NCBI RefSeq assembly: GCF_002814095.1
Contig: NZ_CP021913.1
Span: 1,798,001-1,862,000, forward strand
Reading direction: 5' to 3'
Origin: Sagittula sp. P11
GTDB lineage: Bacteria > Pseudomonadota > Alphaproteobacteria > Rhodobacterales > Rhodobacteraceae
Length of the DNA stretch: 64,000 bases
This document shows, piece by piece, positions 1-7,701 of the stretch. The notes under the pieces were generated by a model. That model was not told where the DNA came from. It made no database searches and saw nothing but the letters and a program-made list of their open reading frames with translations. Position numbers and translations under genes: made by a program. Position 1 is the stretch's first letter; the number at the start of each line of letters is the position of its first letter.

Positions 1-540
1 AAGGAAGGGCCCTTCAAAAGCCACCTCGATTCTAGGCCGATACTTTTCCCGAAGATCACGCAAGATGATGTCGTTGGCCCTTTCACTAGCTATTACCGCT
101 CTCTCTGCAGCGTTGCTCCCTCTTGCCGCTTCAGTAACAGCGTTCCTAGTTTCCCTCAGTGTTTGCCAGACAAAAAATATCCCCACCGCCGTAACCGAAA
201 TTGATGTGATGCCAACTATCCAAGTCGCCCACAGCATAGCCTCGGCCCAGATTGCCATCTCTCTTTGCGCATTCAAATCTTGCTCCGAGCGCTCCTGTTC
301 TCGCGTCAGAGCACCCTGATTAGACAAGCACCTCTGAAAATCAGCTATCGTTTCAGACCTACTCAAGCAGAGCTCCAAGCCGACCTCTATTGATGCCGTC
401 TTCGCATTTATTTTTGCATGCTCTGAATCAGAATCTTGGAAACCCCAAGAGTAGGAAAAAGTTATGGAGATAAAACCGATTGACAACAGCGCCAACACGC
501 AAAACAAAGCCAAGGCCAAGTATCCATTGTCAAATCTCAA
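1..540 (-). CDS. hypothetical two-helix membrane protein (3' end cut by window edge)
   Basis: The reverse strand is open for 180 codons from a TTG at 540 to the edge of the window, so the C-terminus is missing. A GGGGG run five bases upstream could act as ribosome binding site. The product has a hydrophobic segment at about residues 7-30 and a second at about 101-125, followed by a charged stretch rich in Ala, Glu and Arg (about 126-168) that could form a coiled coil; the motif VWQTLRETRNAV lies right after the second helix. I do not recognise a family, but small proteins with this layout (membrane hairpin, WQTxxE/R helix, cytosolic tail) are common in accessory regions and resemble the architecture, not the sequence, of putAbiC-like proteins. 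Base composition is clearly lower in GC than the core genes, which suggests acquisition. A reading on the opposite strand at 65-319 is a shadow. Confidence 0.7.
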   Translation of the reverse strand, partial: MRFDNGYLALALFCVLALLSIGFISITFSYSWGFQDSDSEHAKINAKTASIEVGLELCLSRSETIADFQRCLSNQGALTREQERSEQDLNAQREMAIWAEAMLWATWIVGITSISVTAVGIFFVWQTLRETRNAVTEAARGSNAAERAVIASERANDIILRDLREKYRPRIEVAFEGPFL

Positions 541-710
541 TATTACCCCCGACAGGATAGCGATTCGATGAATCGCTCAAATACGACATTACTTCCTCAT
601 CTTAACGGCGCTTATCGCCCATGGCGAAAATGCTAATGCCGGAACAGGGCCATCCCTCTTACAGAGTTTGTCAATCCTATACTCTATCATATGATATCTC
701 GAAGAATGTA
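541..710. other. AT-rich intergenic stretch at island edge
   Basis: Non-coding, AT-rich sequence between the truncated membrane gene and the tRNA-like fragment. No convincing gene was seen. It contains an ordinary promoter-like AT-rich segment around 660-700 but nothing I can assign. Confidence 0.5.
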
Positions 711-732
711 TCGAGTCTCTATACCCGCCCCA
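711..732 (+). repeat. possible att site: 3' end of a tRNA gene without its 5' part
   Basis: The 22 bases read like the 3' portion of a tRNA: a T-loop (TCGAGT), a T-stem 3' strand (CTCTA), an acceptor 3' strand (TATACCCGC region) and a terminal CCA, directly followed by a terminator. The upstream bases do not pair with the T-stem and there is no anticodon arm, so this is not a working tRNA. Such fragments are left when an integrase inserts an element into the 3' end of a tRNA gene, with the intact tRNA at the other end. The low-GC DNA to the left fits that idea. The integrase and intact tRNA would lie outside the window, so this is an inference. Confidence 0.4.
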
Positions 733-748
733 CCGGCGGGGGCTTTTT
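724..748 (+). terminator. rho-independent terminator
   Basis: A GC-rich hairpin (CCCGCC paired with GGCGGG) is followed by GGC and five Ts. It directly follows the tRNA-like 3' fragment, as terminators of tRNA genes often do, and supports reading that fragment as the former end of a tRNA transcript. Confidence 0.65.
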
Positions 749-787
749 CATGTCTGGATCACACCGGCCCCCGCGGCCCGAAGCACC

Positions 788-1765
788 TCAGCGCCGGATC
801 GACCAGGTCAGCGCAACCTCGTGGCCCGAGGCCTCCAGCATCCCGCGCTTCGATGTCCAGCCCGCCGGGCAGATCACCATCCCGGCCCGCGCGCCCCGCG
901 CCGCCAATGCCGCCTCGGCGGCCTGCAAGAGGCGCAGCGCCTCGCCCGCGACACCCTCCGCGCCGATCTCCGCGAATGCCTCGTGGAAATAGTCGTCGAT
1001 CATGCCGATGCCCTTCGGATCGTGCGCGGCGGGCAGGTGCAGCGGGGTGGCGGGATGCGCGATGGCATAGCCCGACACCCGGCCCCCGGCCTCCGTCACC
1101 AGCATGTCGCGGTCCGTCAGCGTCAGGCTCTTGCGCATCCACGATTCGAACCGCGCATCCGCCTCCGGGTGCGGCTTCCAGAACGGATCGACCGCGTACA
1201 GGCAATCCCGGTTCACCGCGCTCTGCGCCACGAGGCCGGGGATGTCCTCTGCCCCGGCCAGCCGCACGGCACCCTCCGCCGCATCCATCCGCGCGCCGTA
1301 ATACAGCGTCAGCGGCTCGTAACCCGCCCCTTCCAGCGCCGCAGTCCAGGCACAGGGCAGCACGGAAGAGGCCAGCAGCACCCTTGCCCCCGCCTCCCGC
1401 AGGTCGGCCTCCGCCGCTTCCAGCAGCGCCTCTGCCGTGCCCTCCGGGGCGTCCGGCGCCACGGCGCAATCCTCCATCAGAAGGCCGGGCATCCCGTCCT
1501 CCCCGGCATAGATCGGCGGCACCGGCAGCAGGATGGAATGCGCGACACCCGTGATGCGCCCCTCTTCCTCTGCCACGGTCCAGCCATGCCGGATCGGCGT
1601 CCCGCCCTGCGTCGCCCCCTCGATGAAGCTGGCGACCGCCGTTCCCGCATCGGGCTTCAGCGCCCACAGCGCGGGATCACAGGCCTGCCGCGCGGCCGCA
1701 TCCTGCAACAGCAGCCCGGTGACGGACCCCACATCTTCGGGCGAAAACGGACGAACGACGGTCAT
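788..1765 (-). CDS. GNAT family N-acetyltransferase, probably two GNAT units
   Basis: A 325-residue protein starting at ATG 1765, with AGGAG eight bases upstream; longer upstream starts would add a low-complexity Arg/Gly-rich leader and were rejected. The sequence looks like two tandem acetyltransferase-like halves: the first starts at [13 protein letters not shown], and the second at about residue 165 ([12 protein letters not shown]), containing the segment [14 protein letters not shown] and an alpha/beta end with [30 protein letters not shown] enzymes transfer an acetyl group from acetyl-CoA to an amine; no substrate can be named here. The gene lies alone, pointing away from the rimM locus and toward the terminator at 724-748. 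Confidence 0.7.
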   Translation of the reverse strand: MTVVRPFSPEDVGSVTGLLLQDAAARQACDPALWALKPDAGTAVASFIEGATQGGTPIRHGWTVAEEEGRITGVAHSILLPVPPIYAGEDGMPGLLMEDCAVAPDAPEGTAEALLEAAEADLREAGARVLLASSVLPCAWTAALEGAGYEPLTLYYGARMDAAEGAVRLAGAEDIPGLVAQSAVNRDCLYAVDPFWKPHPEADARFESWMRKSLTLTDRDMLVTEAGGRVSGYAIAHPATPLHLPAAHDPKGIGMIDDYFHEAFAEIGAEGVAGEALRLLQAAEAALAARGARAGMVICPAGWTSKRGMLEASGHEVALTWSIRR

Positions 1766-1910
1766 GACGGGCACTCCTGCATTGAAACGCCACAAGCTAA
1801 GCCCGTTTTCCGCGCCTCTGCCAGCGGATGCCCCGCCCCCGGCGGCTTCCCGCACACCCTGTGTCCGTCCCCTCTGGCCCCCGCCCGCGCGCCGTGGCAC
1901 ATGCTGCGCC

Positions 1911-2051
1911 ATGTTCGGACTGATCCGCCTCCCCATCCTGTTGCTCATCGCCTTCGTTGCGGGCATCTTCTACGAGCGCGCGCAGCAGGAAGAGTCCTGC
2001 GCGGCGATGGGCGGCAACTGGATGCGTGCGGGGCTTTGCGCCCTGCCATGA
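1911..2051 (+). CDS. small single-helix membrane protein upstream of rimM
   Basis: A 46-residue product: [18 protein letters not shown] opens with one hydrophobic helix (about residues 6-22), followed by a short polar tail with two cysteines ([19 protein letters not shown]). The stop codon overlaps a possible upstream ATG of rimM (2048), and the gene sits 11 bases before the preferred rimM start, so the two are probably co-transcribed. GC-rich third positions match the neighbours. Tiny proteins with this shape at this place are familiar from roseobacter genomes, but no function is known to me. Confidence 0.6.
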   Translation: MFGLIRLPILLLIAFVAGIFYERAQQEESCAAMGGNWMRAGLCALP

Positions 2052-2062
2052 GGACGACGGAC

Positions 2063-2566
2063 ATGGACCAGACGATCTGCGTCGGCGCCATCGCGGGTGC
2101 CTTCGGTGTGCAGGGCGAGGCGCGCCTGAAAAGCTTCACCGCCGATCCCCGCGCCATCGAGGACTACGCCCCCCTCACCACCGAGGACGGGCGCAGCTTC
2201 GACCTTCAGATCACGCGCGAGATCGCCAACGGCTTTGCCGCCCGGCTCACCGGCGTCCGCACCAAGGAAGAGGCCGACGCGCTCAAGGGTGTCCGCCTCT
2301 ACGCCCCGCGCGACCGGCTGCCCTCGCTCCCCGACGACGAATTCTACCACACCGACCTGATCGGCCTGTCGGTCTTCGACACCGGCGGGGTGGAACTGGG
2401 CAAGGTGAAGGCCGTCCTGAACCACGGCGCCACCGACCTGCTGGAGCTGCACACCGCGGGCAAGAGCGGCACGGTCCTGCTGCCGTTTACCCGCGCCTGC
2501 GTGCCCACCGTCGACCTGACGGCCCGCCGAATTGTCGCCGATCCGCCCGAGGGATTGCTCGACTGA
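2063..2566 (+). CDS. rimM: 16S rRNA processing protein RimM
   Basis: A 167-residue protein that helps mature the 3' (head) domain of 16S rRNA and binds ribosomal protein S19 in the family. The N-terminal RimM domain (about residues 1-85) begins [21 protein letters not shown], the hallmark GxIxxxxGxxGExR pattern; the C-terminal PRC barrel (about 90-165) contains [11 protein letters not shown] and ends [20 protein letters not shown]. The start at 2063 has AGGA about nine bases upstream; an in-frame ATG at 2048 overlapping the previous stop is the alternative. It belongs to the conserved rimM-trmD-rplS ribosome cluster, here interrupted by an extra gene and by a low-GC insertion. Confidence 0.95.
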   Translation: MDQTICVGAIAGAFGVQGEARLKSFTADPRAIEDYAPLTTEDGRSFDLQITREIANGFAARLTGVRTKEEADALKGVRLYAPRDRLPSLPDDEFYHTDLIGLSVFDTGGVELGKVKAVLNHGATDLLELHTAGKSGTVLLPFTRACVPTVDLTARRIVADPPEGLLD

Positions 2567-2804
2567 GCGATTCTCCGGGCTGCGGTTAGGGGGCCGAAAT
2601 AAGGCAGCCGCCTTGCTTTCGCCACATTTTCTGTTTCAGTCCCGCACACAAAAGCTGCTAAAATGAGTGATCGCGCTACGTTCAGCGTCAATCAACTTAA
2701 TTTACACCCTGCGTCACCCACTTCTTGCCACAGTTGTCGTCCATTTTTGGCCTCAATGGGGACGTATTTGATGGATCGTCGTTTTGATTAGCCAGAAGTT
2801 CAGA

Positions 2805-3941
2805 ATGATCTTCTCCGGACTTGCCGCCGCGCCCGTATTGACGGTCGCACTGGCGTCGCTCCATGGGGACATGCGCGCCTTCCTGAGCGGGTCGGTGGCC
2901 ATGACCGGCGTCGCCTCCGTCGCCGCGACGATCCGCTGGCGTCCATTGCGCCCCGGTCGCCGCAATTTCATCTCCCTCGGCAATCCCGGCCCGCTGCGCA
3001 GCACGCCGCGCGACCTGCCCTCTGCCAACCGCCAGCGCGAGGTCCTTGCCCGCGCACTCTCGCCTGCAGAGGACGGCCCCGTCGACGACCGCCCCGTCTC
3101 CCGCGAAGAGGCGGTCTCGTGGATCCTGCACCGCTCGCTCTCCGCCTGGCACAGCGGCCACACGGACTCCGCGCTCACCGACCTGCCCGCGCCGCGCCTG
3201 CTGACGCTGTACCTGCTGGCGCGCCTGCTGACCTCCTCCCCGGGCGAGGCCGGCGAGATCGCGCAGCACTTCCGCCGTCCCGACGCGGTCCTCTCCATGC
3301 GCGACGAGGTCGACAACCTCGCCCGCATCCGCGCCGAATGGGACCGCGACCAGCGCATCTGGATGGCGACCCACTGGCTCTGGACCCGCCAGGCGCAGGA
3401 CACCCCGTCCGCCTCCCTCGCCGAGGCGCTGGAACAGCTCGGGCCGCCCGACATCGACCTCTGGCACCGGGTGGTGACCGAACACGACCCGGACAATCCC
3501 GATCAGGCCGCCGCCGCCTTCTGGTGCCTCAGGCAGCCCGCCTGCGACCGCGCCACCGTCGCCGCCTACCTCGCCCGCATCGTCCTCGACGGACGGCTGG
3601 TCGCGGCCGCGCGCAGGGGCGACACGCAGGTCCTGACCGAAGTCCGCGGCATCATCGACCGCTGGAACGCCGGCGTCTACAAGACCGGCGACCTCGGCAT
3701 CGACCCGCCGCAGACAGTGACCGACGCGGCCCCAAGGCTCCCCGACACCCTGCGCGACCTCGAACAGGCCACGGGCGACCGCTGGCCCGCGCCCGCCGGG
3801 GCCTTCACCCGCCGCGACGGCCGCCCGCCCCGGCCGCGCCCCGCATGGGACCTCGCGACCGGACAGCTCACCAGCGAACCGCAACGCGAAGACTACCTCG
3901 ACGCCCCCGCCGCGCTCCTTCCGGTGCAAAACCCGTTCTGA
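2805..3941 (+). CDS. hypothetical protein between rimM and trmD
   Basis: A 378-residue protein from ATG 2805 (a TTG 21 bases upstream is also in frame). It starts with a hydrophobic region (about residues 1-45: MIFSGLAAAPVLTVALASL and GSVAMTGVASVAATI) and then becomes a soluble, Arg- and Asp-rich, mostly helical domain with a Pro-rich C-terminus. I recognise no motif. Strong GC bias at third codon positions shows that this frame, and not the long reverse-strand reading over the same bases, is real. The gene is preceded by about 200 bases of AT-richer non-coding sequence that probably holds its promoter, and followed 40 bases later by trmD. Confidence 0.65.
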   Translation: MIFSGLAAAPVLTVALASLHGDMRAFLSGSVAMTGVASVAATIRWRPLRPGRRNFISLGNPGPLRSTPRDLPSANRQREVLARALSPAEDGPVDDRPVSREEAVSWILHRSLSAWHSGHTDSALTDLPAPRLLTLYLLARLLTSSPGEAGEIAQHFRRPDAVLSMRDEVDNLARIRAEWDRDQRIWMATHWLWTRQAQDTPSASLAEALEQLGPPDIDLWHRVVTEHDPDNPDQAAAAFWCLRQPACDRATVAAYLARIVLDGRLVAAARRGDTQVLTEVRGIIDRWNAGVYKTGDLGIDPPQTVTDAAPRLPDTLRDLEQATGDRWPAPAGAFTRRDGRPPRPRPAWDLATGQLTSEPQREDYLDAPAALLPVQNPF

Positions 3942-3981
3942 GCGCTTGCCGCCCGCCGGTGGAACGGGATAAAGCCCGGCC

Positions 3982-4782
3982 ATGTCCGACGCTCCCCGTT
4001 CCCATGGCCGCAAGACCATCCGCCCCAGCCTGAAGCCGCGCGACCTCATGACCGAGGCGCCCGCCCTGGCCCGCGCATGGCACGCGCAGGTCATCACGCT
4101 CTTCCCCGAGGCCTTCCCCGGCATCCTCGGGCTGTCGCTGACCGGCAAGGCGCTGCAGCAGGAACTCTGGCAGCTCCAGACCGTCCCGCTCCGCGCCTTC
4201 GGCGAGGGCAAGCACCGCAACGTCGACGACACGCCCGCGGGCGGCGGCGCCGGCATGGTGCTGCGTCCCGACGTGATGGGCGCCGCCATCGAACACGCCC
4301 GCAGCCAGCAGCACCCCGGCGCGCCGCTGATCTACCTCAGCCCGCGCGGCAAGCCCTTTACCCAGGCGATGGCCCGCGACATGGCGCAGCGGCCCGGCGT
4401 CACCCTGATCTGCGGACGGTTCGAGGGGCTCGACCAGCGGGTGATCGACCACTACCGCATCGCCGAGGTCTCGATCGGCGACTACGTCCTCACCGGCGGC
4501 GAACTGGCCGCGCAGGTCATGCTGGACGCCGCCGTGCGCCTGCTGCCCGGCGTCCTCGGCAACGCCGACTCGACGGAGGAAGAGAGCTTCTCCGACGGCC
4601 TCCTGGAGCATCCGCAGTACACCCGCCCCGCCGAATGGCAGGGCCGGACGATCCCCGACGTGCTCCTCTCCGGCCACCACGGAGAGATCGCGAAATGGCG
4701 CCGCCAGCAGTCCGAAGACCTCACCCGCGCCCGCCGCCCCGACCTCTGGAACGCCCTCAAGGCCCGCAAGGACGTCCCCTGA
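3982..4782 (+). CDS. trmD: tRNA (guanosine(37)-N1)-methyltransferase
   Basis: TrmD methylates G37 next to the anticodon using S-adenosylmethionine, which prevents +1 frameshifting. The 266-residue product carries the SPOUT trefoil-knot signatures: VDDTPAGGGAGMV (about 81-93), YLSPRGKPFTQ (118-128), GRFEGLDQRVID (145-156) and SIGDYVLTGGELA (164-176), plus SFSDGLLEHPQYTRP with the catalytic Asp near 204. The first 33 or so residues are an extension compared with the E. coli enzyme, which begins right at the ITLFPEAFPG strand; an internal ATG at residue 23 exists. It normally precedes rplS directly, but here about 2.3 kb of other DNA intervenes. Confidence 0.95.
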   Translation: MSDAPRSHGRKTIRPSLKPRDLMTEAPALARAWHAQVITLFPEAFPGILGLSLTGKALQQELWQLQTVPLRAFGEGKHRNVDDTPAGGGAGMVLRPDVMGAAIEHARSQQHPGAPLIYLSPRGKPFTQAMARDMAQRPGVTLICGRFEGLDQRVIDHYRIAEVSIGDYVLTGGELAAQVMLDAAVRLLPGVLGNADSTEEESFSDGLLEHPQYTRPAEWQGRTIPDVLLSGHHGEIAKWRRQQSEDLTRARRPDLWNALKARKDVP

Positions 4783-5197
4783 AGCGCCGCGAAGGGCCCC
4801 CTTGATCCCAGTGCCGGACAAGGATTTTCGCCCATGCGCCCGATCCGCCTTCTCACGCCCCTACCGCTTGGGAGCACACAGTCGAATGCCGCTTCACCAT
4901 GATCGCCCCGAAGGCACTGACGCGGACCGGTTCCGAAATCGGTCATGAGCCGTCATTCACCGAGGTCAAGCCTTGATGCAACGCCGCTTTCGCAAACCGG
5001 CCATAGGTGGCATCGTGCACCATGATCTGGCCGGATAAGGGCGGCGGTGCGAACCAAGCTGCCATCGACTCAACGTCTTTTTTTGGCTTGAAGTCGGCGT
5101 CGGCGGAAACATGCCTCACCTCATCTACACTTGCGGTGATCCTACGTCCGTGTTCAAAGTTTGCAGGCGCTTACTGCGCGGCAATGATTTGGCGAGA
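4783..5197. other. non-coding junction between trmD and the low-GC insert
   Basis: A 415-base stretch without a convincing gene. GC content falls from trmD-like at the left to clearly lower values after about 5070, marking the left edge of the inserted DNA. Short readings on both strands lack good starts and family resemblance. It may contain decayed sequence; no inverted repeats or transposase remains could be identified by eye. Confidence 0.5.
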
Positions 5198-5764
5198 ATG
5201 AAAGAAGTGCGAAACTATTTAGATAAAATTTTCAATTGGATTTTTAGAGCAAAAAAACGGCACCATGCGTTTGCTGTCCTCCTCTTTACTCTTGGAATCG
5301 GATGTTTCGCTGCACCCGCCGTTTGGGTTCAAGTTGCGGTGATTATGTCTGAAACCCTCCAGACTTGTATAGACCAACGCCCCACCAGCAATGGCTTAAG
5401 CGCCACTGATATTGCCGGTTATTTATGCATTATTTCATCCGTCGCAGTATTTTCGTTCTTTGAACTAAGAGAACCCAGAATAGAGCAGAAAGATAGTTTC
5501 AATATAGCGCTACCTGAAGAATCCGCGTCGTTAAAGTTTGTTTTGGATCGTATGTTCTCGGCAAGAGGTAAGCCCGTGGAGTTTTTGGGCTTCACCAACA
5601 CAAGGCTGCAAGCCAAGCCTAAGCCAGGACGTTACTCATTTTCCACGATCTACGATGCTGCAAAAGGCGTGGTTGCTGCAACCGATGTACCAGGTGAAGA
5701 ACGACCAGAGATACTTGTTAGCGAGAACGAAACGAAAATTTCAATAAGGGCAAACTATGGCTAA
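5198..5764 (+). CDS. unknown two-helix membrane protein of low-GC gene pair
   Basis: A 188-residue protein from ATG 5198 (an upstream ATG at 5111 would add 29 residues). Residues about 23-50 (FAVLLFTLGIGCFAAPAVWV and following) and 74-92 (IAGYLCIISSVAVFSFFEL) are membrane helices with a short loop between them containing one cysteine; the remaining about 95 residues form a soluble, probably cytoplasmic domain with PVEFLGFTNTRLQ and ending SENETKISIRANYG. No family recognised. Codon use is AT-rich, unlike trmD and rplS, so the gene was probably acquired. Its end overlaps the next start by eight bases, so the two products are likely made together and may act as a membrane-anchored pair. Confidence 0.65.
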   Translation: MKEVRNYLDKIFNWIFRAKKRHHAFAVLLFTLGIGCFAAPAVWVQVAVIMSETLQTCIDQRPTSNGLSATDIAGYLCIISSVAVFSFFELREPRIEQKDSFNIALPEESASLKFVLDRMFSARGKPVEFLGFTNTRLQAKPKPGRYSFSTIYDAAKGVVAATDVPGEERPEILVSENETKISIRANYG

Positions 5765-6176
5765 GACATATCCTATCGAGAATCCGCCGGGTGGATCATT
5801 GACATGCTCTGACGATCAAATGGCCATTGTAGATGTCATTGGCGGTTCAGTGCACGCTCAGTGCGTGTCAGTTCCTGAAAAAATCATTAGTGGCCACGAT
5901 GAAGCCAAAGCGGCACAGTGGACTTTCAGCCTCATCACTGGTCAAGATCAGAGATTTTATGGTATTGTCCCCCATTATGTGCGAGAGATATTTCAATTAG
6001 GTGAATACGTACACTCAGAACCATGGAATGTTGGCCGTTTGAAAGACTACGTATCGCACCCGTGGAATTACGTTTATCCGCCGGAGGGCGAAAAGGTCGT
6101 AACTTATTTCGTTGCACCAAAAGAACTCGCCAGAATAGTTGATGGGCTTCGCGGGTGGGATTCGCTTAGATATTAG
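5757..6176 (+). CDS. unknown soluble partner of the low-GC gene pair
   Basis: A 139-residue protein beginning at ATG 5757 inside the end of the previous gene, with AAGGG seven bases upstream, a layout typical of translational coupling. There is no signal peptide or membrane helix. Visible features are an N-terminal PIENPPGGSLTCSDDQMAIV segment, a WTFSLITGQDQRFYGIVPHYV core and an aromatic-rich C-terminal half (HPWNYVYPPEGEKVVTYFV). I cannot place it in a family. The low GC content and insertion between two housekeeping genes suggest an accessory function, possibly defence or stress, but nothing in the sequence proves this. Confidence 0.65.
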   Translation: MAKTYPIENPPGGSLTCSDDQMAIVDVIGGSVHAQCVSVPEKIISGHDEAKAAQWTFSLITGQDQRFYGIVPHYVREIFQLGEYVHSEPWNVGRLKDYVSHPWNYVYPPEGEKVVTYFVAPKELARIVDGLRGWDSLRY

Positions 6177-6755
6177 GCGTCTAACTCTGATTGCTGACAA
6201 TTGCTGTGACAGACTCCCTAACGTTTCTCTTCGAGAAGTAGTAGCTCTCAGCATCGGAGCTAACTAGCAAGTTGGATTCGATCCGGTAATGCGGCGCTGC
6301 GCACACACGCGCCCCCGAGGTGCGCCGTCGCTCTCGGTTCACAGCCGGCATTCGTGCTGTGCGCGCCTAAGGTCGGATGCGGTCTGCCACACCTTGACCA
6401 TGAAATGCAGTAGTGCCCCTTCCGTTATGGAAATTCGGTCGAATAATGCCCTCCATCGGCACTCAGTTCACTCGGAACCCTCCGCCGCCTGAAAACGGTT
6501 AACGAAAGGGGCGGGGTATCACGGTCTTTGAACCTCGTTAAACTGTATTGACGAGCGGAACCGCCAGGATTGGCCGGGATTGGCGGGCGATCTGGCCCTT
6601 GGCGCAATGGTCCGCCCCCGCACGCCGGAATTTCGTCACAGGCTCGCGGCAACGTGAGCGCGATTATCCGGGAAACCGGGCCGTACAGCCGAAACATGCC
6701 CCGCCCGGCACCAAACCCACCCGAATCGCCCATCTGGCGCGTTAACGAAGGTTGC
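6177..6755. other. long non-coding stretch, right edge of insert to repeat element
   Basis: No gene was found. GC content rises again after about 6280. Two GTTAAC/GTTAAA sequences (near 6500 and 6536) and one GTTAACGAAGG (6741) precede the duplicated element at 6756-6812. The reverse-strand reading that crosses this region has no plausible start, ribosome binding site or family resemblance. Confidence 0.5.
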
Positions 6756-6812
6756 CAACCGGCCGGTTCGACCCCTCCAACCGGCCGGGACTCACCATAA
6801 GGAAGGGTTAAC
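6756..6812 (+). repeat. 57-bp duplicated intergenic element, copy 1 (upstream of rplS)
   Basis: This segment and the reverse complement of 53782-53838 are the same length and differ only at a three-base block in the middle and a few bases near the right end. The left half contains the 12-base palindrome AACCGGCCGGTT; the middle contains GACTC, a GANTC site as methylated by CcrM in alphaproteobacteria; the right end is GTTAAC, followed after ten bases by a second TTAA. Both copies lie upstream of a housekeeping gene and point toward it, so a regulatory or chromosome-organising role is more likely than chance. See the findings. Confidence 0.8.
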
Positions 6813-6865
6813 GCGCCCCGGTTAACCCTGCGGTCGGCGGGTTTGCGGGGGCTTGGGAAATTCCC

Positions 6866-6894
6866 TTGATTTGCAGGGGCCCCGCGCGTAGAAG
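6866..6894 (+). promoter_or_regulatory. likely rplS promoter
   Basis: TTGATT (6866-6871) and TAGAAG (6889-6894) are separated by exactly 17 bases and would start a leader of about 160 bases before rplS. The leader contains GC-rich inverted segments around 6870-6960 but no leader family I can name. Confidence 0.45.
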
Positions 6895-7063
6895 GCCCCA
6901 TCTCAGGCATCGGGGCGACTCGGATGCCTTTGGTATCGTGGCGGCCCCACCCGGGGCCCCACGCAAGCAAAGCAACAGCTGGCGGTGCAAATTCCTGTCT
7001 GGAATCAAGGCACTGACTGACATTTCCGCGGGCAAACCGCGTGTGAAAAAAGGAGAAGGTCAG

Positions 7064-7444
7064 ATGGATCTGATCGCACAACTCGAAGCGGAGCAGATCG
7101 CTTCGCTGGGGAAAGAGATCCCCGACTTCAAGGCAGGCGACACCGTCCGCGTCGGCTACAAGGTTACCGAAGGCACCCGCACCCGCGTCCAGAACTACGA
7201 GGGCGTTGTCATTTCTCGTAAGAATGGCAAGGGGATAGCCGGTTCGTTCACCGTTCGCAAAATCTCCTTCGGTGAAGGTGTGGAGCGTGTGTTCCCGCTG
7301 TACTCCACCAACATCGAGTCCATCGAAGTCGTCCGCCGCGGCCGCGTCCGCCGCGCTAAGATGTACTACCTCCGCTCGCGCCGCGGCAAGTCGGCCCGCA
7401 TCGCGGAAGTCACCAACTACAAAGCCCCGAAGGCTCAGGCGTAA
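7064..7444 (+). CDS. rplS: 50S ribosomal protein L19
   Basis: A 126-residue ribosomal protein located at the 30S-50S interface. Typical L19 sequence is seen throughout: [55 protein letters not shown] and [20 protein letters not shown]. The start has an excellent ribosome binding site (AAGGAG) seven bases upstream. It is followed after 12 bases by rpmE, forming a two-gene unit ended by the terminator at 7717-7746. The promoter at 6866-6894 and the repeat at 6756-6812 suggest that transcription is independent of trmD here. Confidence 0.97.
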   Translation: MDLIAQLEAEQIASLGKEIPDFKAGDTVRVGYKVTEGTRTRVQNYEGVVISRKNGKGIAGSFTVRKISFGEGVERVFPLYSTNIESIEVVRRGRVRRAKMYYLRSRRGKSARIAEVTNYKAPKAQA

Positions 7445-7456
7445 GGAACGGATCGG

Positions 7457-7678
7457 ATGAAAAAGGATCTTCACCCCGACTACCACATCGTCACCGTCAA
7501 GATGACCGACGGGACCGAATTCCAGACCCGCACCACCTGGGGCAAGGAAGGCGACACGCTCGTCCTCGACATCGACCCCACCGTGCACCCGGCATGGACC
7601 GGCGGCTCCTCGCGCCTGCTGGACCAGGGCGGCCGCGTGTCGAAGTTCAAGAAGAAGTACGAAGGCCTCGGCTTCTGA
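7457..7678 (+). CDS. rpmE: 50S ribosomal protein L31
   Basis: A 73-residue L31 protein, beginning [19 protein letters not shown] and ending [14 protein letters not shown]. It lacks the CxxC zinc pair of the zinc-binding L31 form, so it is the zinc-independent type, as usual in this group. It follows rplS by 12 bases and shares its transcript. Confidence 0.95.
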   Translation: MKKDLHPDYHIVTVKMTDGTEFQTRTTWGKEGDTLVLDIDPTVHPAWTGGSSRLLDQGGRVSKFKKKYEGLGF

Positions 7679-7701
7679 TATTTCCGAAGCCCGGCAAGGG
7701 C

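Noticed and set aside
65-319. A short plus-strand reading near the window start
   Set aside because: The minus strand is open from 540 to the edge with sensible membrane helices; the plus reading is its shadow.
2697-4289. A 530-codon minus-strand reading over the hypothetical gene and trmD
   Set aside because: It crosses trmD antisense and is Gly/Arg-rich low complexity; third-position GC bias supports the plus frame.
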